A stretch of DNA of 64,000 nucleotides from Actinomyces haliotis (GCF_015355765.1 NZ_JACWNA010000001.1:124001-188000), one strand, 5' to 3'. Shown: positions 1 to 9,288, numbered from the stretch's first letter. Numbers and translations: made by a program. The notes: generated by a model from the letters alone, not told the origin.

Positions 1-2855
1 CGAGCGACGAGACGCTGGCCCGCAACGGCGTCGGCAAGACCATCACGCTCACCTCTACCTACGACCACCGGGTCATCCAGGGCGCGCTGTCGGGCGAGTT
101 CCTGCGCCTGCTCGAGACCAAGCTCCTCGGCCTCGACGGCTTCTGGGAGCGGGCCTTCGAGTCCCTGCGAGTCCCCCACGAGCCCGTCACCTGGACGCGT
201 GACACGACCTACGACGCCGAGCTGGAGACGGGCAAGCCGGCCCGCGTCGCCGAGCTCATCCACGCCTTCCGGCAGCGCGGCCACCTCGCCGCGGACACGG
301 ACCCGCTCACGTACCGCCTGCGCCGCCACCCCGACCTGGACATCACCACCTACGGGCTGAGTCTGTGGGACCTGGACCGCACCTTCCCCACCGGAGGACT
401 GGGCGGGACCGAGCGCGCCACCCTGCGCGAGATCCTCGACCGCCTGCGCGAGGCCTACTGCCGCACCGTGGGCATCGAGTACATGCACATCCAGGACCCG
501 GCGCAGCGCGAGTGGTGGCAGGAGCGCCTCGAGGGCCCCTGGTCCCCCACGACCGACGCCGACCGCCGCCGCATCCTCACCAAGCTGCAGCAGGCCGAGG
601 CCTTCGAGACCTTCCTCCAGACGAAGTACATCGGCCAGAAGCGCTTCAGCCTCGAGGGCGGCGAGTCCCTCATCGTCCTGCTCGACCGCGTCCTGGACGA
701 GGCCGCCCACGACGGCCTCGACGAGGTCGTCATCGGCATGGCCCACCGCGGCCGCCTCAACGTCCTCACCAACATCGCCGGGAAGTCCTACGCGCAGGTC
801 TTCGACGAGTTCGACGGCAACGGCGTCATCGAGGGCGCCGGCACCGGCGACGTCAAGTACCACCTGGGCACGGAGGGCGTCTTCACGGGCACCGACGGGG
901 TCGAGACGCGCGTCTCCCTGGCCGCCAACCCCTCCCACCTGGAGACGGTCGACGGCGTCGTCGAGGGCATCGCCCGTGCCAAGCAGGACCGCATCGGCCT
1001 GGGAGAGAAGGGCTACACGGTGCTCCCGGTGCTCGTGCACGGCGACGCCGCCTTCGCCGGCCAGGGCGTCGTCTACGAGACCCTCAACATGTCCCAGCTG
1101 CCCGGCTACCGCACCGGCGGAACCGTCCACGTCGTCGTCAACAACCAGATTGGCTTCACGACCGGCTCCGCGTCTGGCCGCTCGACGACCTACGCCACGG
1201 ACCTCGCCAAGGGCCTCCAGGTGCCGATCTTCCACGTCAACGCGGACGACCCCGAGACCGTCGCGCGCGTCGCCGAGCGCGCCTACGAGTACCGGGCGAC
1301 CTTCCACAAGGACGTCATCATCGACCTGATCTGCTACCGCCGCCGCGGTCACAACGAGGGCGACGACCCCTCGATGACGCAGCCGGTCATGTACCGCCTC
1401 ATCGACTCCATGCCCTCGACCCGCGCCGTCTACCTCGGCCAGCTCGTGGGGCGCGAGGAGATCACCGAGGAGGAGGCCGAGCAGATCGAGACCGACTTCC
1501 ACGACGAGCTCGAGCGGATCCTCACCGAGACCCGTGCCGCCCACGCGGACAAGTCCGAGGAGACCTCGATGGCCGAGGAGGCCGCCGAGGGGCAGTCCGA
1601 GGCCGACCCGACCCTCGTCGGACGCCAGCGCTCCAGCCTCGAGCTGCCCAGCTCGCAGGCCGCCGGCGCCGGCATGATGATCGGATGGACGAGCGCGGTC
1701 CCGAGGGAGATCGTCGAGCGCATCGGCGACTCCCAGATCGCCTACCCGGAGGGCTTCCACGTCCACCCCAAGCTCGCCAAGATGCTTGAGAAGCGTCAGG
1801 CCGCCTCGCGCGATGGCGGCATCGACTGGGGCTTCGGCGAGCTGCTCGCCCTCGGCTCCCTCCTCATGGACGGCGTCCCCGTGCGACTCGCGGGCGAGGA
1901 CACGCGCCGCGCCACCTTCGCCCAGCGCCACGCGGTCCTCCACGACCACGACTCGGGCGCCGAGTGGACGCCGCTCGACTTCCTCACTCCGGACCAGGCG
2001 CCCTTCGAGATCTATGACTCGCTCCTGAGCGAGTACGCGGCGATGGCCTTCGAGTACGGCTACTCGGTGGAGCGCCCGGACGCCCTCACCCTGTGGGAGG
2101 CCCAGTTCGGCGACTTCGCCAACGGCGCCCAGAGCGTCATCGACGAGTACGTCACCTCGGCGGCCCAGAAGTGGGGCCAGCGCTCCGGTCTCGTCCTCCT
2201 CCTGCCCCACGGTCAGGAGGGCCAGGGCCCGGACCACTCCTCCGCCCGCATCGAGCGCTACCTGCAGATGTGCGGCCAGGACAACATGCGGGTCGTCATG
2301 CCGTCGACGCCGGCGAACCACTTCCACGTGCTTCGCGAGCAGGCCTTCCGCCGACCGCGGCGTCCGCTCATCGTCTTCACCCCGAAGCAGCTGCTGCGCC
2401 TCAAGGCGGCGACGTCGTCCGTGGAGGACTTCACCGACGGCGCGTTCCAGCCGGTCATCGGCGAGACGGAGCAGAAGGTCGTCGACGGTGGCCGCGTCAC
2501 CCGCGTTCTCCTGTGCTCCGGCCGCGTCTACTACGACCTCATCGCCGAGCGCGCCAAGCGTCAGGACGACACGATCGCGATCATCCGCCTCGAGCAGCTC
2601 TACCCGCTGCCCGTCGAGGAGCTCGCCGAGGCCCTCGCGCCCTTCGAGGGCGCGGAGCTCGTGTGGGTGCAGGACGAGCCGGAGAACCAGGGAGTGTGGC
2701 CCTTCCTGGCCCTCAACCTGCCCGACTCGATCACGGGCGGGAAGCGCCCCGGCCTCGCCTCGCGGCACGTCGCGGCGGCTCCGGCGGTCGGCACGGCCGG
2801 CGTTTACAAGCGCACCCAGGCCGAGCTCGTCGCCAAGGCCTTCGACCAGGGCTGA
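1..2855 (+). CDS. kgd: Multifunctional 2-oxoglutarate decarboxylase/dehydrogenase (E2-E1 fusion), 5' end outside window
   Basis: The frame is open from the first bases (codons from position 3) to the stop at 2853-2855, giving about 950 C-terminal residues of a protein that is usually 1200-1270 aa. The first residues contain the dihydrolipoamide acyltransferase active-site stretch TSTYDHRVIQGALSGEFL. A thiamine-diphosphate E1 part follows, with MAHRGRLNVL, GDAAFAGQG and NNQIGFTT (cofactor and Mg binding) and a transketolase-like C-terminal half. This E2-then-E1 fusion is the actinobacterial Kgd/OdhA architecture, which converts 2-oxoglutarate to succinyl-CoA or succinic semialdehyde in the cytoplasmic TCA cycle. 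A strong hairpin terminator follows. ATGs inside the frame, such as the one at 468, are not starts because homologous sequence continues upstream of them. Confidence 0.96.
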   Translation, partial: SDETLARNGVGKTITLTSTYDHRVIQGALSGEFLRLLETKLLGLDGFWERAFESLRVPHEPVTWTRDTTYDAELETGKPARVAELIHAFRQRGHLAADTDPLTYRLRRHPDLDITTYGLSLWDLDRTFPTGGLGGTERATLREILDRLREAYCRTVGIEYMHIQDPAQREWWQERLEGPWSPTTDADRRRILTKLQQAEAFETFLQTKYIGQKRFSLEGGESLIVLLDRVLDEAAHDGLDEVVIGMAHRGRLNVLTNIAGKSYAQVFDEFDGNGVIEGAGTGDVKYHLGTEGVFTGTDGVETRVSLAANPSHLETVDGVVEGIARAKQDRIGLGEKGYTVLPVLVHGDAAFAGQGVVYETLNMSQLPGYRTGGTVHVVVNNQIGFTTGSASGRSTTYATDLAKGLQVPIFHVNADDPETVARVAERAYEYRATFHKDVIIDLICYRRRGHNEGDDPSMTQPVMYRLIDSMPSTRAVYLGQLVGREEITEEEAEQIETDFHDELERILTETRAAHADKSEETSMAEEAAEGQSEADPTLVGRQRSSLELPSSQAAGAGMMIGWTSAVPREIVERIGDSQIAYPEGFHVHPKLAKMLEKRQAASRDGGIDWGFGELLALGSLLMDGVPVRLAGEDTRRATFAQRHAVLHDHDSGAEWTPLDFLTPDQAPFEIYDSLLSEYAAMAFEYGYSVERPDALTLWEAQFGDFANGAQSVIDEYVTSAAQKWGQRSGLVLLLPHGQEGQGPDHSSARIERYLQMCGQDNMRVVMPSTPANHFHVLREQAFRRPRRPLIVFTPKQLLRLKAATSSVEDFTDGAFQPVIGETEQKVVDGGRVTRVLLCSGRVYYDLIAERAKRQDDTIAIIRLEQLYPLPVEELAEALAPFEGAELVWVQDEPENQGVWPFLALNLPDSITGGKRPGLASRHVAAAPAVGTAGVYKRTQAELVAKAFDQG

Positions 2856-2917
2856 GGCTCCGGCAACCGGGGCGCCCGCGGTCGGCGCGGCGCTCCGCGC
2901 CGCCTCCACGGCGCGTC

Positions 2918-2952
2918 GGCGCCCGCGTCGCTCAGGCAGCGACGCGGGCGCC
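2918..2952 (+). terminator. Terminator hairpin after kgd
   Basis: A 15-bp GC stem (GGCGCCCGCGTCGCT paired with its complement) around a CAGG-type loop lies 63 bases after the kgd stop. There is no clear U-tract, as is common in high-GC actinobacteria. Confidence 0.6.
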
Positions 2953-2967
2953 GTCGTCGGACGCTGG

Positions 2968-2973
2968 TAGCGT
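2968..2973 (+). promoter_or_regulatory. Candidate -10 box of the SGNH-like gene
   Basis: TAGCGT lies 34 bases before the GTG start, directly after the kgd terminator. It matches the actinobacterial TANNNT -10 pattern. No convincing -35 was seen. Confidence 0.4.
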
Positions 2974-3007
2974 GCGCACTGGACCAATCCAAGTCAGGAG
3001 GACTCCC

Positions 3008-3598
3008 GTGGACGAGATGAGGATCCACTTCCTGGGCGACGAGCTCGTCGCCGGCTACGGCGACCCGCGCGCGCTCGGCTGGACGGGCCGCGTCATGGCG
3101 CGCACCCCGCGCGAGATCGACGCCGTGTGGATGCAGCTCGCCGTCCCCGGTGAGACCACCACCCAGCTCACCGCCCGCTGGGAGGAGGAGGTCGCCAGGC
3201 GCTCGACCCCTACCGGTCAGAACCGTCTCGTGCTGGGGCTCGGCGTCGGCGACGTCGTCAACGGCGTCTCCCACGCCCGCTCGCGCCTCGCGATCGCGAA
3301 CATCCTCGACACGGCGATCTCGGACCGCCGCTCCTGCTTCGTCGTCGGCCCGCCGCCCTTCCCGGGCGTCGACCCGGAGGGCACGGCCGCTCTCTCGCGC
3401 GCCGTGGCCGAGGTCTGCTCGCGCCGCAACGTGCCCTTCGTCGACACCTTCGAGCCGCTCCGCAACCACGAGCAGTGGGGCACGGACGTCGCCGCCGCGG
3501 GCGGCTCCCACCCCGGTCAGGCCGGTTACGGCCTCCTCGCGTGGCTCGTCCTGCACCGCGGCTGGTACGAGTGGATGGGCACCGCCCGCACCGTCTGA
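3008..3598 (+). CDS. SGNH/GDSL-fold protein with degenerate catalytic blocks
   Basis: This 196-aa protein starts at GTG 3008 behind a good ribosome site (AGGAGGA, about 6 bases away); an in-frame ATG at 3017 is an alternative. The block order resembles the SGNH hydrolase fold: HFLGDELVAG near the N-terminus, GLGVGDVVNG in the middle, and SHPGQAGY near the C-terminus. In block I the catalytic serine of GDS is Glu (GDE), and the Asn of the usual GxND block is not evident. The terminal His is kept. It has no signal peptide, so it is probably cytoplasmic. It may be an inactive or repurposed member of the family. It is monocistronic, with hairpins on both sides. Confidence 0.7.
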   Translation: MDEMRIHFLGDELVAGYGDPRALGWTGRVMARTPREIDAVWMQLAVPGETTTQLTARWEEEVARRSTPTGQNRLVLGLGVGDVVNGVSHARSRLAIANILDTAISDRRSCFVVGPPPFPGVDPEGTAALSRAVAEVCSRRNVPFVDTFEPLRNHEQWGTDVAAAGGSHPGQAGYGLLAWLVLHRGWYEWMGTARTV

Positions 3599-3618
3599 GC
3601 CGCGTACGTCTCCGCAGC

Positions 3619-3656
3619 GACCTCGCCCCGGCCCCTCTCAGGGCCGGGGCGAGGTC
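3619..3656 (+). terminator. Terminator hairpin after SGNH-like gene
   Basis: GACCTCGCCCCGGCCC and GGGCCGGGGCGAGGTC form a 16-bp stem with a 6-base loop, 21 bases after the stop codon. Confidence 0.65.
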
Positions 3657-3750
3657 GTCTCCGCCGTCGTTGCGCGGAGCGCACGCTCGACGTCTGACGT
3701 GACCATCGTGCGTCATCCGACGATCGCCTGCGCGTGCGGCTCGTCACACG

Positions 3751-3756
3751 TAGGGT
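3751..3756 (+). promoter_or_regulatory. Candidate -10 box of the sugar ABC operon
   Basis: TAGGGT lies 55 bases before the GTG start of the binding-protein gene, in the only intergenic space available for an operon promoter. The upstream stretch 3695-3730 holds related words (GACGTCTGACGTGACC, CGTCATCCGACGATCG) that could be an operator; this is speculative. Confidence 0.4.
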
Positions 3757-3811
3757 GGTCGCGGGTCCGTCCTCCCCACGCCAGACCCGTACTCAACGAT
3801 GAGGAGTGACC

Positions 3812-5155
3812 GTGCGCACCAGACTGCTGCCACGTCGTCAGGTCCTGGAGCTCGGCCTGGGCGCGGCCGCCCTGTCCCTCGGAGGCTGCGCGACGACCGG
3901 GACGGGGGTGAACACCTCCCCCACGGTCCCAGCGGCGAAGGGAAAGGTGACCCTGACCTACTGGTCATGGCTCAAGGACCTCCAGAAGGTCGCGGACCTG
4001 TACTCCAAGGTCAACCCCGACGTCTCCGTCGAGGTCACCTGGATCCCGTCCTCGACGCAGGGCGGCTACCAGAAGCTCTACTCCGCGCTCGCCGCCGGTG
4101 CCGGTCCTGACATCGGACAGGTCGAGCTCCGCATGATCCCCGAGTTCATCCTCGCGGGCGACCTCACCGACATCGCCCGCTACGGCGCCCGCTCGGACGA
4201 GTCCAAGTTCGACAAGGCCGCGTGGAGCTACGTCGACATCGCCGACGGCGTCTACGCGATCCCCCAGGACACCGGTCCCGTCGCGACCTTCTACCGCACC
4301 GACGTCTTCGAGAAGGTCGGAGCCGAGCCCCCGACGACGTGGGAGGAGTGGGCCGACACGGCCCGCACCATCAAGGGGACGCTGCCGGGCACGTACATGG
4401 ACGTGTTCAACGTGGCGGACGGCAACATGATGGCGACGTTCTGCCAGCAGGCCGGTGCGAACTGGTTCGTGCCCGAGGACGACGGCTCCTGGACCATCAA
4501 CCTCACTGACGACGCCTGCCGCACGGTCGCATCGTTCTGGGACGAGGCCATCGACGACGGCCTGGTCAACACCGCGTTCGGCCCCTTCTCCTCACCCTGG
4601 CTCTCAGCGATGGGAGACGGGACGCTCGCCTCCCACACCAACGGCTCCTGGGCCGACGCCCTCATCGAGGCGGTGCCGGGAGGCTCGGGGAAGTTCCGGG
4701 TGGCGCCCATGCCCCGGTGGGACATCGGCTACGGATCGTCCTACTCCGGTGGCTCCACCGCCGCCGTCATGGCGAACTCAAAGCACCCCAAGGAGGCCAT
4801 GGACTTCGTGGTGTGGATGCACTCCACGCCCGAGGCCCTCGACGCGCTCATCGCCAACTGCGGCATCGGCTGGTCCCCGGCCGCCGACTACGTCGGAGCC
4901 AGCCGGGAGAAGCCGAGCGAGTTCTTCTCCGGCCAGTCGTACAACACCGAGGTCATGGTCCCGATGGCCAAGGACCAGAACCTCGAGTGGAAGTGGCCCC
5001 CGTTGTGCCAGCAGTCCATCAACATCATCGCCGACGGCATGCGCAGCAAGCTCACCGACGGCACGACGCTCGTCGACTCGCTCGCCGCGTCCCAGAAGCA
5101 GATCGTGGAGGCCTTCGTCCGCCGCGGCCTGCGCGCGCAGGAGGTCTCCGCATGA
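3812..5155 (+). CDS. ABC transporter extracellular solute-binding lipoprotein (carbohydrate type, family 1)
   Basis: The 447-aa protein begins VRTRLLPRRQVLELGLG and has the lipobox ALSLGGC, so it is a lipoprotein anchored outside the membrane; the Arg pair before the hydrophobic stretch suggests possible Tat export. The mature part resembles maltose/oligosaccharide binding proteins (early LTYWSW segment, many aromatic residues). I chose GTG 3812 because GAGGAG sits 5 bases upstream; GTG 3806 overlaps that site. Its stop overlaps the next ATG by 4 bases (ATGA), so translation is coupled to the two permeases. The substrate cannot be told from sequence but is probably a sugar or oligosaccharide. 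Confidence 0.88.
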   Translation: MRTRLLPRRQVLELGLGAAALSLGGCATTGTGVNTSPTVPAAKGKVTLTYWSWLKDLQKVADLYSKVNPDVSVEVTWIPSSTQGGYQKLYSALAAGAGPDIGQVELRMIPEFILAGDLTDIARYGARSDESKFDKAAWSYVDIADGVYAIPQDTGPVATFYRTDVFEKVGAEPPTTWEEWADTARTIKGTLPGTYMDVFNVADGNMMATFCQQAGANWFVPEDDGSWTINLTDDACRTVASFWDEAIDDGLVNTAFGPFSSPWLSAMGDGTLASHTNGSWADALIEAVPGGSGKFRVAPMPRWDIGYGSSYSGGSTAAVMANSKHPKEAMDFVVWMHSTPEALDALIANCGIGWSPAADYVGASREKPSEFFSGQSYNTEVMVPMAKDQNLEWKWPPLCQQSINIIADGMRSKLTDGTTLVDSLAASQKQIVEAFVRRGLRAQEVSA

Positions 5156-6039
5156 AGAAGTCCTGGGCCCCCTGGGCCCTCCTCGCCCCGTTCCTCCTCT
5201 TCTTCCTGCTCACCTTCATCGTCCCGATCATCGTCGCGGTCGCCCAGTCGTTCACCCGGACCCGCTACTCGGGCCTGTACGGCGAGCGCGGCACGACGCA
5301 GGCCTTCGCCGGCCTCGACAACTACGCGACGGCACTGGGGAACATGAACTTCCTCCAGTCGATCGGCCGGGTGCTCCTCTTCGGGATCGTCCAGGTGACG
5401 GTCATGATCGCCGCGTCGACGATCCTGGCCCTCCTGCTGGAGTCGGCCGCCGCCAAGTGGCCCGGGCTGTTCCGCGGGCTGTACTTCATGCCCTACGGGG
5501 TCCCCGGGGTCATCGCGACGATCCTGTGGTCGTTCCTGTACATCCCGGGACTGTCCCCCATCGTCGACGCGCTCGGCGCCGTCGGGATCCACTACGACTT
5601 CCTGGCGGACAACCACGTCCTGTGGTCCATCGCCAACATCGTCACCTGGGCCTACACGGGCTACAACATGCTCATCATCATCGCCCAGCTCAAGGCGATC
5701 CCCTCCGAGGTCTACGAGGCCGCCAAGGTCGACGGCGCGGGCCCCCTGCGCATCGCCGCCTCGGTCCAGCTCCCGCTCATCAGGCCGGCGCTGCTGCTCA
5801 CGACCGTCTTCTCCATCATCGGGACCCTCCAGCTCTTCGCCGAGCCTCAGGTCCTCTCGACGATGGCCCCGGCCATCAACACGGAGTACACGCCGAACTA
5901 CTCGGCCTACACCTGGGCCTTCCAGTACAACGACTACGGGGTCGCCTCCGCCGAGGCCGTCATCATCGCCCTGGCGGCGTTCCTCCTGTCGTTCATCTTC
6001 CTCCGGGCGACCTCCTCACGCGGAAGGCAGAAGCGATGA
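5152..6039 (+). CDS. Sugar ABC transporter permease, MalF/UgpA type
   Basis: This 295-aa protein has about six membrane segments, starting with ALLAPFLLFFLLTFIVPIIV. The cytoplasmic EAA loop, which docks the ATPase, is seen as SEVYEAAKVDGAGPLRIA near residue 190. It overlaps the upstream binding-protein gene by 4 bases and the downstream permease gene also by 4 bases, so the three genes form one operon. No ATP-binding gene follows. Such importers commonly use a shared MsiK-like ATPase encoded elsewhere, which is an inference from the family. Confidence 0.9.
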   Translation: MKKSWAPWALLAPFLLFFLLTFIVPIIVAVAQSFTRTRYSGLYGERGTTQAFAGLDNYATALGNMNFLQSIGRVLLFGIVQVTVMIAASTILALLLESAAAKWPGLFRGLYFMPYGVPGVIATILWSFLYIPGLSPIVDALGAVGIHYDFLADNHVLWSIANIVTWAYTGYNMLIIIAQLKAIPSEVYEAAKVDGAGPLRIAASVQLPLIRPALLLTTVFSIIGTLQLFAEPQVLSTMAPAINTEYTPNYSAYTWAFQYNDYGVASAEAVIIALAAFLLSFIFLRATSSRGRQKR

Positions 6040-6905
6040 GCAGCACCAACTCCCGCGAGGCGGGCACCAAGCGGTCCACGACCTGGATCATCACCGCGAT
6101 CCTCGTTCTCGTCTCGCTGTACTTCGTCATCCCCGTCCTGTGGGTCCTCGTCAACGCGACGAAGACCACCGAGGACCTCTTCTCCACCAACGGCTTCTGG
6201 TTCGGCCACACCGTCGTCCTGTGGGACAACCTCAAGAACGTCCTCACCGCCAACGGCTCGGTGTTCCCCCGGTGGTTCCTCAACTCGCTGCTGTACTCGG
6301 GCGTCGGCGCCGTGCTCGCGACGTACTTCGCGGCAGCCGCCGGCTACGCGCTCTCGAAGTACGACTTCCGTGGGAAGAACGTCGTCTTCGGGCTCGTCAT
6401 GGGCGGCGTGCTCGTTCCGGGCACCGCCACCGCGCTCCCTCTCTTCCTCGTCTTCTCCCGGCTGGGGCTGACGAACTCCTACCTGGCCGTTCTCTTGCCG
6501 GCCGTCGTGAGTCCCTTCGGGCTGTTCCTCTGCCGGATCTACGCCGATGCCGCCGTGCCCTCCTCGCTCATCGAGGCCGCGCGGATCGACGGAGCAGGCG
6601 AGCTGGCGATCTTCCACCGGATCGGGCTGCGGCAGATGACTCCGTCGCTCGTGACGGTCTTCCTCTTCCAGTTCGTCGCCATCTGGAACAACTACTTCCT
6701 CCCGCTCATCATGCTGGCCGACGACCGGCTCTACCCGGTCACGCTGGGCCTCAACACCTGGCTGTCCCAGACGAACAGGCTGCCGCAGTACTACCAGCTG
6801 ACGATCGGCGGTGCGCTGCTCAGCATCATCCCGCTGGCGATCCTCATGCTCATCCTCCAGCGCTTCTGGAAGGGCGGTCTGACCGAGGGCGCCGTCAAGG
6901 AGTAG
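6036..6905 (+). CDS. Sugar ABC transporter permease, MalG/UgpE type
   Basis: This 289-aa polytopic protein is the second half of the permease heterodimer. The EAA loop reads SSLIEAARIDGAGELAIFHR, and the C-terminus has the family's typical FWKGGLTEGAVKE ending. The start ATG at 6036 overlaps the previous stop by 4 bases (ATGA). It is the last gene of the operon; a strong hairpin follows 27 bases after the stop. Confidence 0.92.
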   Translation: MSSTNSREAGTKRSTTWIITAILVLVSLYFVIPVLWVLVNATKTTEDLFSTNGFWFGHTVVLWDNLKNVLTANGSVFPRWFLNSLLYSGVGAVLATYFAAAAGYALSKYDFRGKNVVFGLVMGGVLVPGTATALPLFLVFSRLGLTNSYLAVLLPAVVSPFGLFLCRIYADAAVPSSLIEAARIDGAGELAIFHRIGLRQMTPSLVTVFLFQFVAIWNNYFLPLIMLADDRLYPVTLGLNTWLSQTNRLPQYYQLTIGGALLSIIPLAILMLILQRFWKGGLTEGAVKE

Positions 6906-6932
6906 CTCCGCCGCCACCAGTCCGCACGCACG

Positions 6933-6975
6933 GACCGGGGGCCGGTCACCATCTCGGTGACCGGCCCCCGGTACT
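6933..6975. terminator. Bidirectional terminator between the sugar ABC operon and bL37
   Basis: ACCGGGGGCCGGTCACC pairs perfectly with GGTGACCGGCCCCCGGT around a 5-base loop. It lies between two convergent genes and can end both transcripts. Confidence 0.75.
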
Positions 6976-7002
6976 CAGTTCTGGGTGCGTTCGCGACCCG
7001 GC

Positions 7003-7077
7003 TCAGGCGTTGGGACGCTTGCCGTGGTTCGCAGCGCTCTTCGCACGGGAACGACGCTTCCGACCGCGCTTGCTCAT
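7003..7077 (-). CDS. 50S ribosomal protein bL37 (24 aa)
   Basis: A 24-codon gene encodes MSKRGRKRRSRAKSAANHGK followed by RPNA. The highly basic sequence and the ANHGKRPN ending are the hallmark of bL37, the tiny large-subunit protein first seen in mycobacterial ribosome structures. A strong ribosome site (GAGGAGG, 6 bases before ATG) supports translation. The gene lies directly downstream of rsrA, a neighbourhood I believe is common in actinobacteria. It is easily missed by gene finders because of its length. Its leader contains a perfect hairpin close to the ribosome site, listed separately. Confidence 0.9.
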   Translation of the reverse strand: MSKRGRKRRSRAKSAANHGKRPNA

Positions 7078-7091
7078 AACTGCCTCCTCAT

Positions 7092-7109
7092 GTCTGGACT
7101 GCCCCAGAC
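7092..7109 (-). promoter_or_regulatory. Stem-loop just upstream of the bL37 ribosome site
   Basis: In the bL37 leader GTCTGG and CCAGAC form a perfect 6-bp stem with a 6-base loop. The loop strand carries GGCAG, a partial repeat of the ribosome-site sequence GAGGAGGCAG two bases downstream. It could influence ribosome access; no function is proven. Confidence 0.4.
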
Positions 7110-7230
7110 GGGGCACGGAACCTGCACATCCTCGCACAAGCGACCAAGTCGGTTCCAGTCGGTCACCCGTTGCGCGGGTCACGCCTCGGCACGGGGACCA
7201 GGCGACCGCCCGCGACGCCCCGGCAGGCCG

Positions 7231-7580
7231 TCAGCCCTCGGTGTGGCTGACCGTCCGGCGACGCACCGTCGTCGTGCTTCCACCGCTCGTCACGGTCGTG
7301 ACCGTGGAGGTGGCACGCATGACCGACAGACGCCCCAGGACGCGGGCGCGAAGCTCGGAGGGAGCCTGCTCGGCGCAGCGGGAGCGAAGGATCTCGCGGA
7401 GGTGCACCTCGGCGTCGGCGACCTTCGCGCAGTGCGAGCAGGTCGCGACGTGCGCGGCGAGGCGCTCGGAGAGGTCACCGTCGCACTCGTGGTCCAGGAA
7501 GGCCTCCAGGTGCGCCCGGGCCTCGGAGCACGAGCAGCCGCCGTCCGCGGCGTGGTCCGTGGCGTGACCGGCGTCGCGCA

Positions 7581-7581
<1 letters not shown>
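7231..7581 (-). CDS. rsrA: Zinc-binding redox-sensing anti-sigma factor RsrA/RshA
   Basis: This 116-aa protein carries the ZAS-type motif: an N-terminal CSC, then LDHEC, then HVATCSHC (HxxxCxxC) at about residue 45-52. In this family His and Cys residues bind zinc and hold SigR; disulfide stress oxidises the cysteines, expels zinc and frees the sigma factor. The ATG at 7581 overlaps the sigR stop by one base (TGATG), so the two are translationally coupled, which fits a 1:1 partner pair. A GTG one codon earlier is an alternative start. The C-terminal tail (MRATSTVTTVTSGGSTTTV) is low complexity. Confidence 0.93.
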
Positions 7582-8357
<776 letters not shown>

Positions 8358-8365
8358 CAGCCACG

Positions 8366-8371
8366 AGCCTA
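8366..8371 (-). promoter_or_regulatory. Candidate housekeeping -10 box of sigR (near-leaderless)
   Basis: TAGGCT on the minus strand ends 8 bases before the sigR ATG, and there is no ribosome site. This spacing fits a constitutive transcript that begins at or next to the start codon. Confidence 0.45.
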
Positions 8372-8457
8372 GCCCGCGACGGCGCGCGGGGCGGCGCGGG
8401 GCGGCGCTGAGTCCGCTTGCGGCTGGAGCGAGGGTCATCGTGGTCATCGCCTGGCAC

Positions 8458-8484
8458 AACGGCTCCCGGCCCGGACGCATTCCC
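8458..8484 (-). promoter_or_regulatory. SigR-type promoter (GGGAAT-N18-GTT) upstream of sigR
   Basis: On the minus strand GGGAAT (8484-8479) is followed by exactly 18 bases and GTT (8460-8458). This is the full consensus of sigma-R/sigma-H promoters and it faces sigR, so the sigma factor should activate its own operon. The expected transcription start is near 8451. Confidence 0.8.
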
Positions 8485-8567
8485 GGCGCGCCCGGCGCGG
8501 GATCGCCGAGCGCGCAACCGGGCCCTCCCGCCTGGCGGCCCGGCCCGACCTGAGTGAGGATGAGCAC

Positions 8568-9059
8568 ATGGACCTTCTTCGCAGCTTTGCCCGCCCCATC
8601 CTCGCGGCCTCCTTCATCGTCGACGGCGTCGACGCCATCGCGCGCCCGAGGCGCCACGTCGAGAAGTTCGAGCGCGTCGCCCCTCTCCTCGAGAAGACGG
8701 GCCTTCCGCCGGTCATCACCTCTGACGTCACCAACCTGACGCGCGCCACCGGCGCCGTCAGCGTCGTCGCCGGGCTCGGCCTGGCCACCGGGATCGCCCC
8801 GCGCAGCTCGGCCGCCGTGCTCGCCGGCCTCAACATCCCGCTCACCCTCATCAACAACCCCGTCTGGGCCGCACGCGGCAAGGACGAGCGCTCCGAGGCC
8901 CTGTCCGGCCTCGCTCGCGGCGGTGCGCTGGGCGCCGGGCTGCTCCTCGCCTCGGTGGACCGCGAGGGCGACCCGTCGCTCGCCTGGCAGCTGCGCAACT
9001 CCCGCCAGCAGCGCGAGGCCATGGAGAACGCCTTCGACGACGCCAAGGGCCTCTTCTGA
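8568..9059 (+). CDS. DoxX family membrane protein
   Basis: This 163-aa protein has the DoxX-like arrangement: an N-terminal [16 protein letters not shown] segment, a conserved Asn/Pro-containing central helix (LTLINNPVW) and about four weakly hydrophobic membrane helices. Members are small membrane proteins of poorly defined role, some linked to thiol or oxidative stress. It is transcribed divergently from sigR, and the 210-base space between them holds the SigR promoter, so stress control is possible but not shown on this strand. The start ATG 8568 has AGGATGAG upstream as a weak ribosome site. Confidence 0.75.
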   Translation: MDLLRSFARPILAASFIVDGVDAIARPRRHVEKFERVAPLLEKTGLPPVITSDVTNLTRATGAVSVVAGLGLATGIAPRSSAAVLAGLNIPLTLINNPVWAARGKDERSEALSGLARGGALGAGLLLASVDREGDPSLAWQLRNSRQQREAMENAFDDAKGLF

Positions 9060-9134
9060 GCCGCAGGGCTCCCGGGGGCGGCGCCATGCGCCCGCCCCGC
9101 GCAGCCAGCGGTCGCCCGTGAGCGGCCGACACGG

Positions 9135-9158
9135 GCCGCACCCCGAACGGGGTGCGGC
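9135..9158 (+). terminator. Terminator hairpin between doxX-like gene and icd
   Basis: GCCGCACCCC and GGGGTGCGGC form a perfect 10-bp stem with a GAAC loop, 75 bases after the DoxX-like stop. Confidence 0.6.
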
Positions 9159-9188
9159 TCGCGTCACATTCGCGTCGGCGCTTCGCGG

Positions 9189-9228
9189 TAACCTCGGAGC
9201 TGATACGGCTCCCGCCCGTCGGCGGGAG
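9189..9228 (+). promoter_or_regulatory. icd promoter (-10 TAACCT) and leader hairpin
   Basis: TAACCT (9189-9194) is a good -10 match about 95 bases before the icd start. The leader then contains CTCCCGCC and GGCGGGAG (9209-9228), an 8-bp stem with a 4-base loop close to the predicted 5' end, which may stabilise the mRNA. Confidence 0.4.
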
Positions 9229-9288
9229 GGACCACGCGCGGCGCGCCCAGCACGACCGCCGCGCCCGAGGAACCGGGAGACCAACGAC

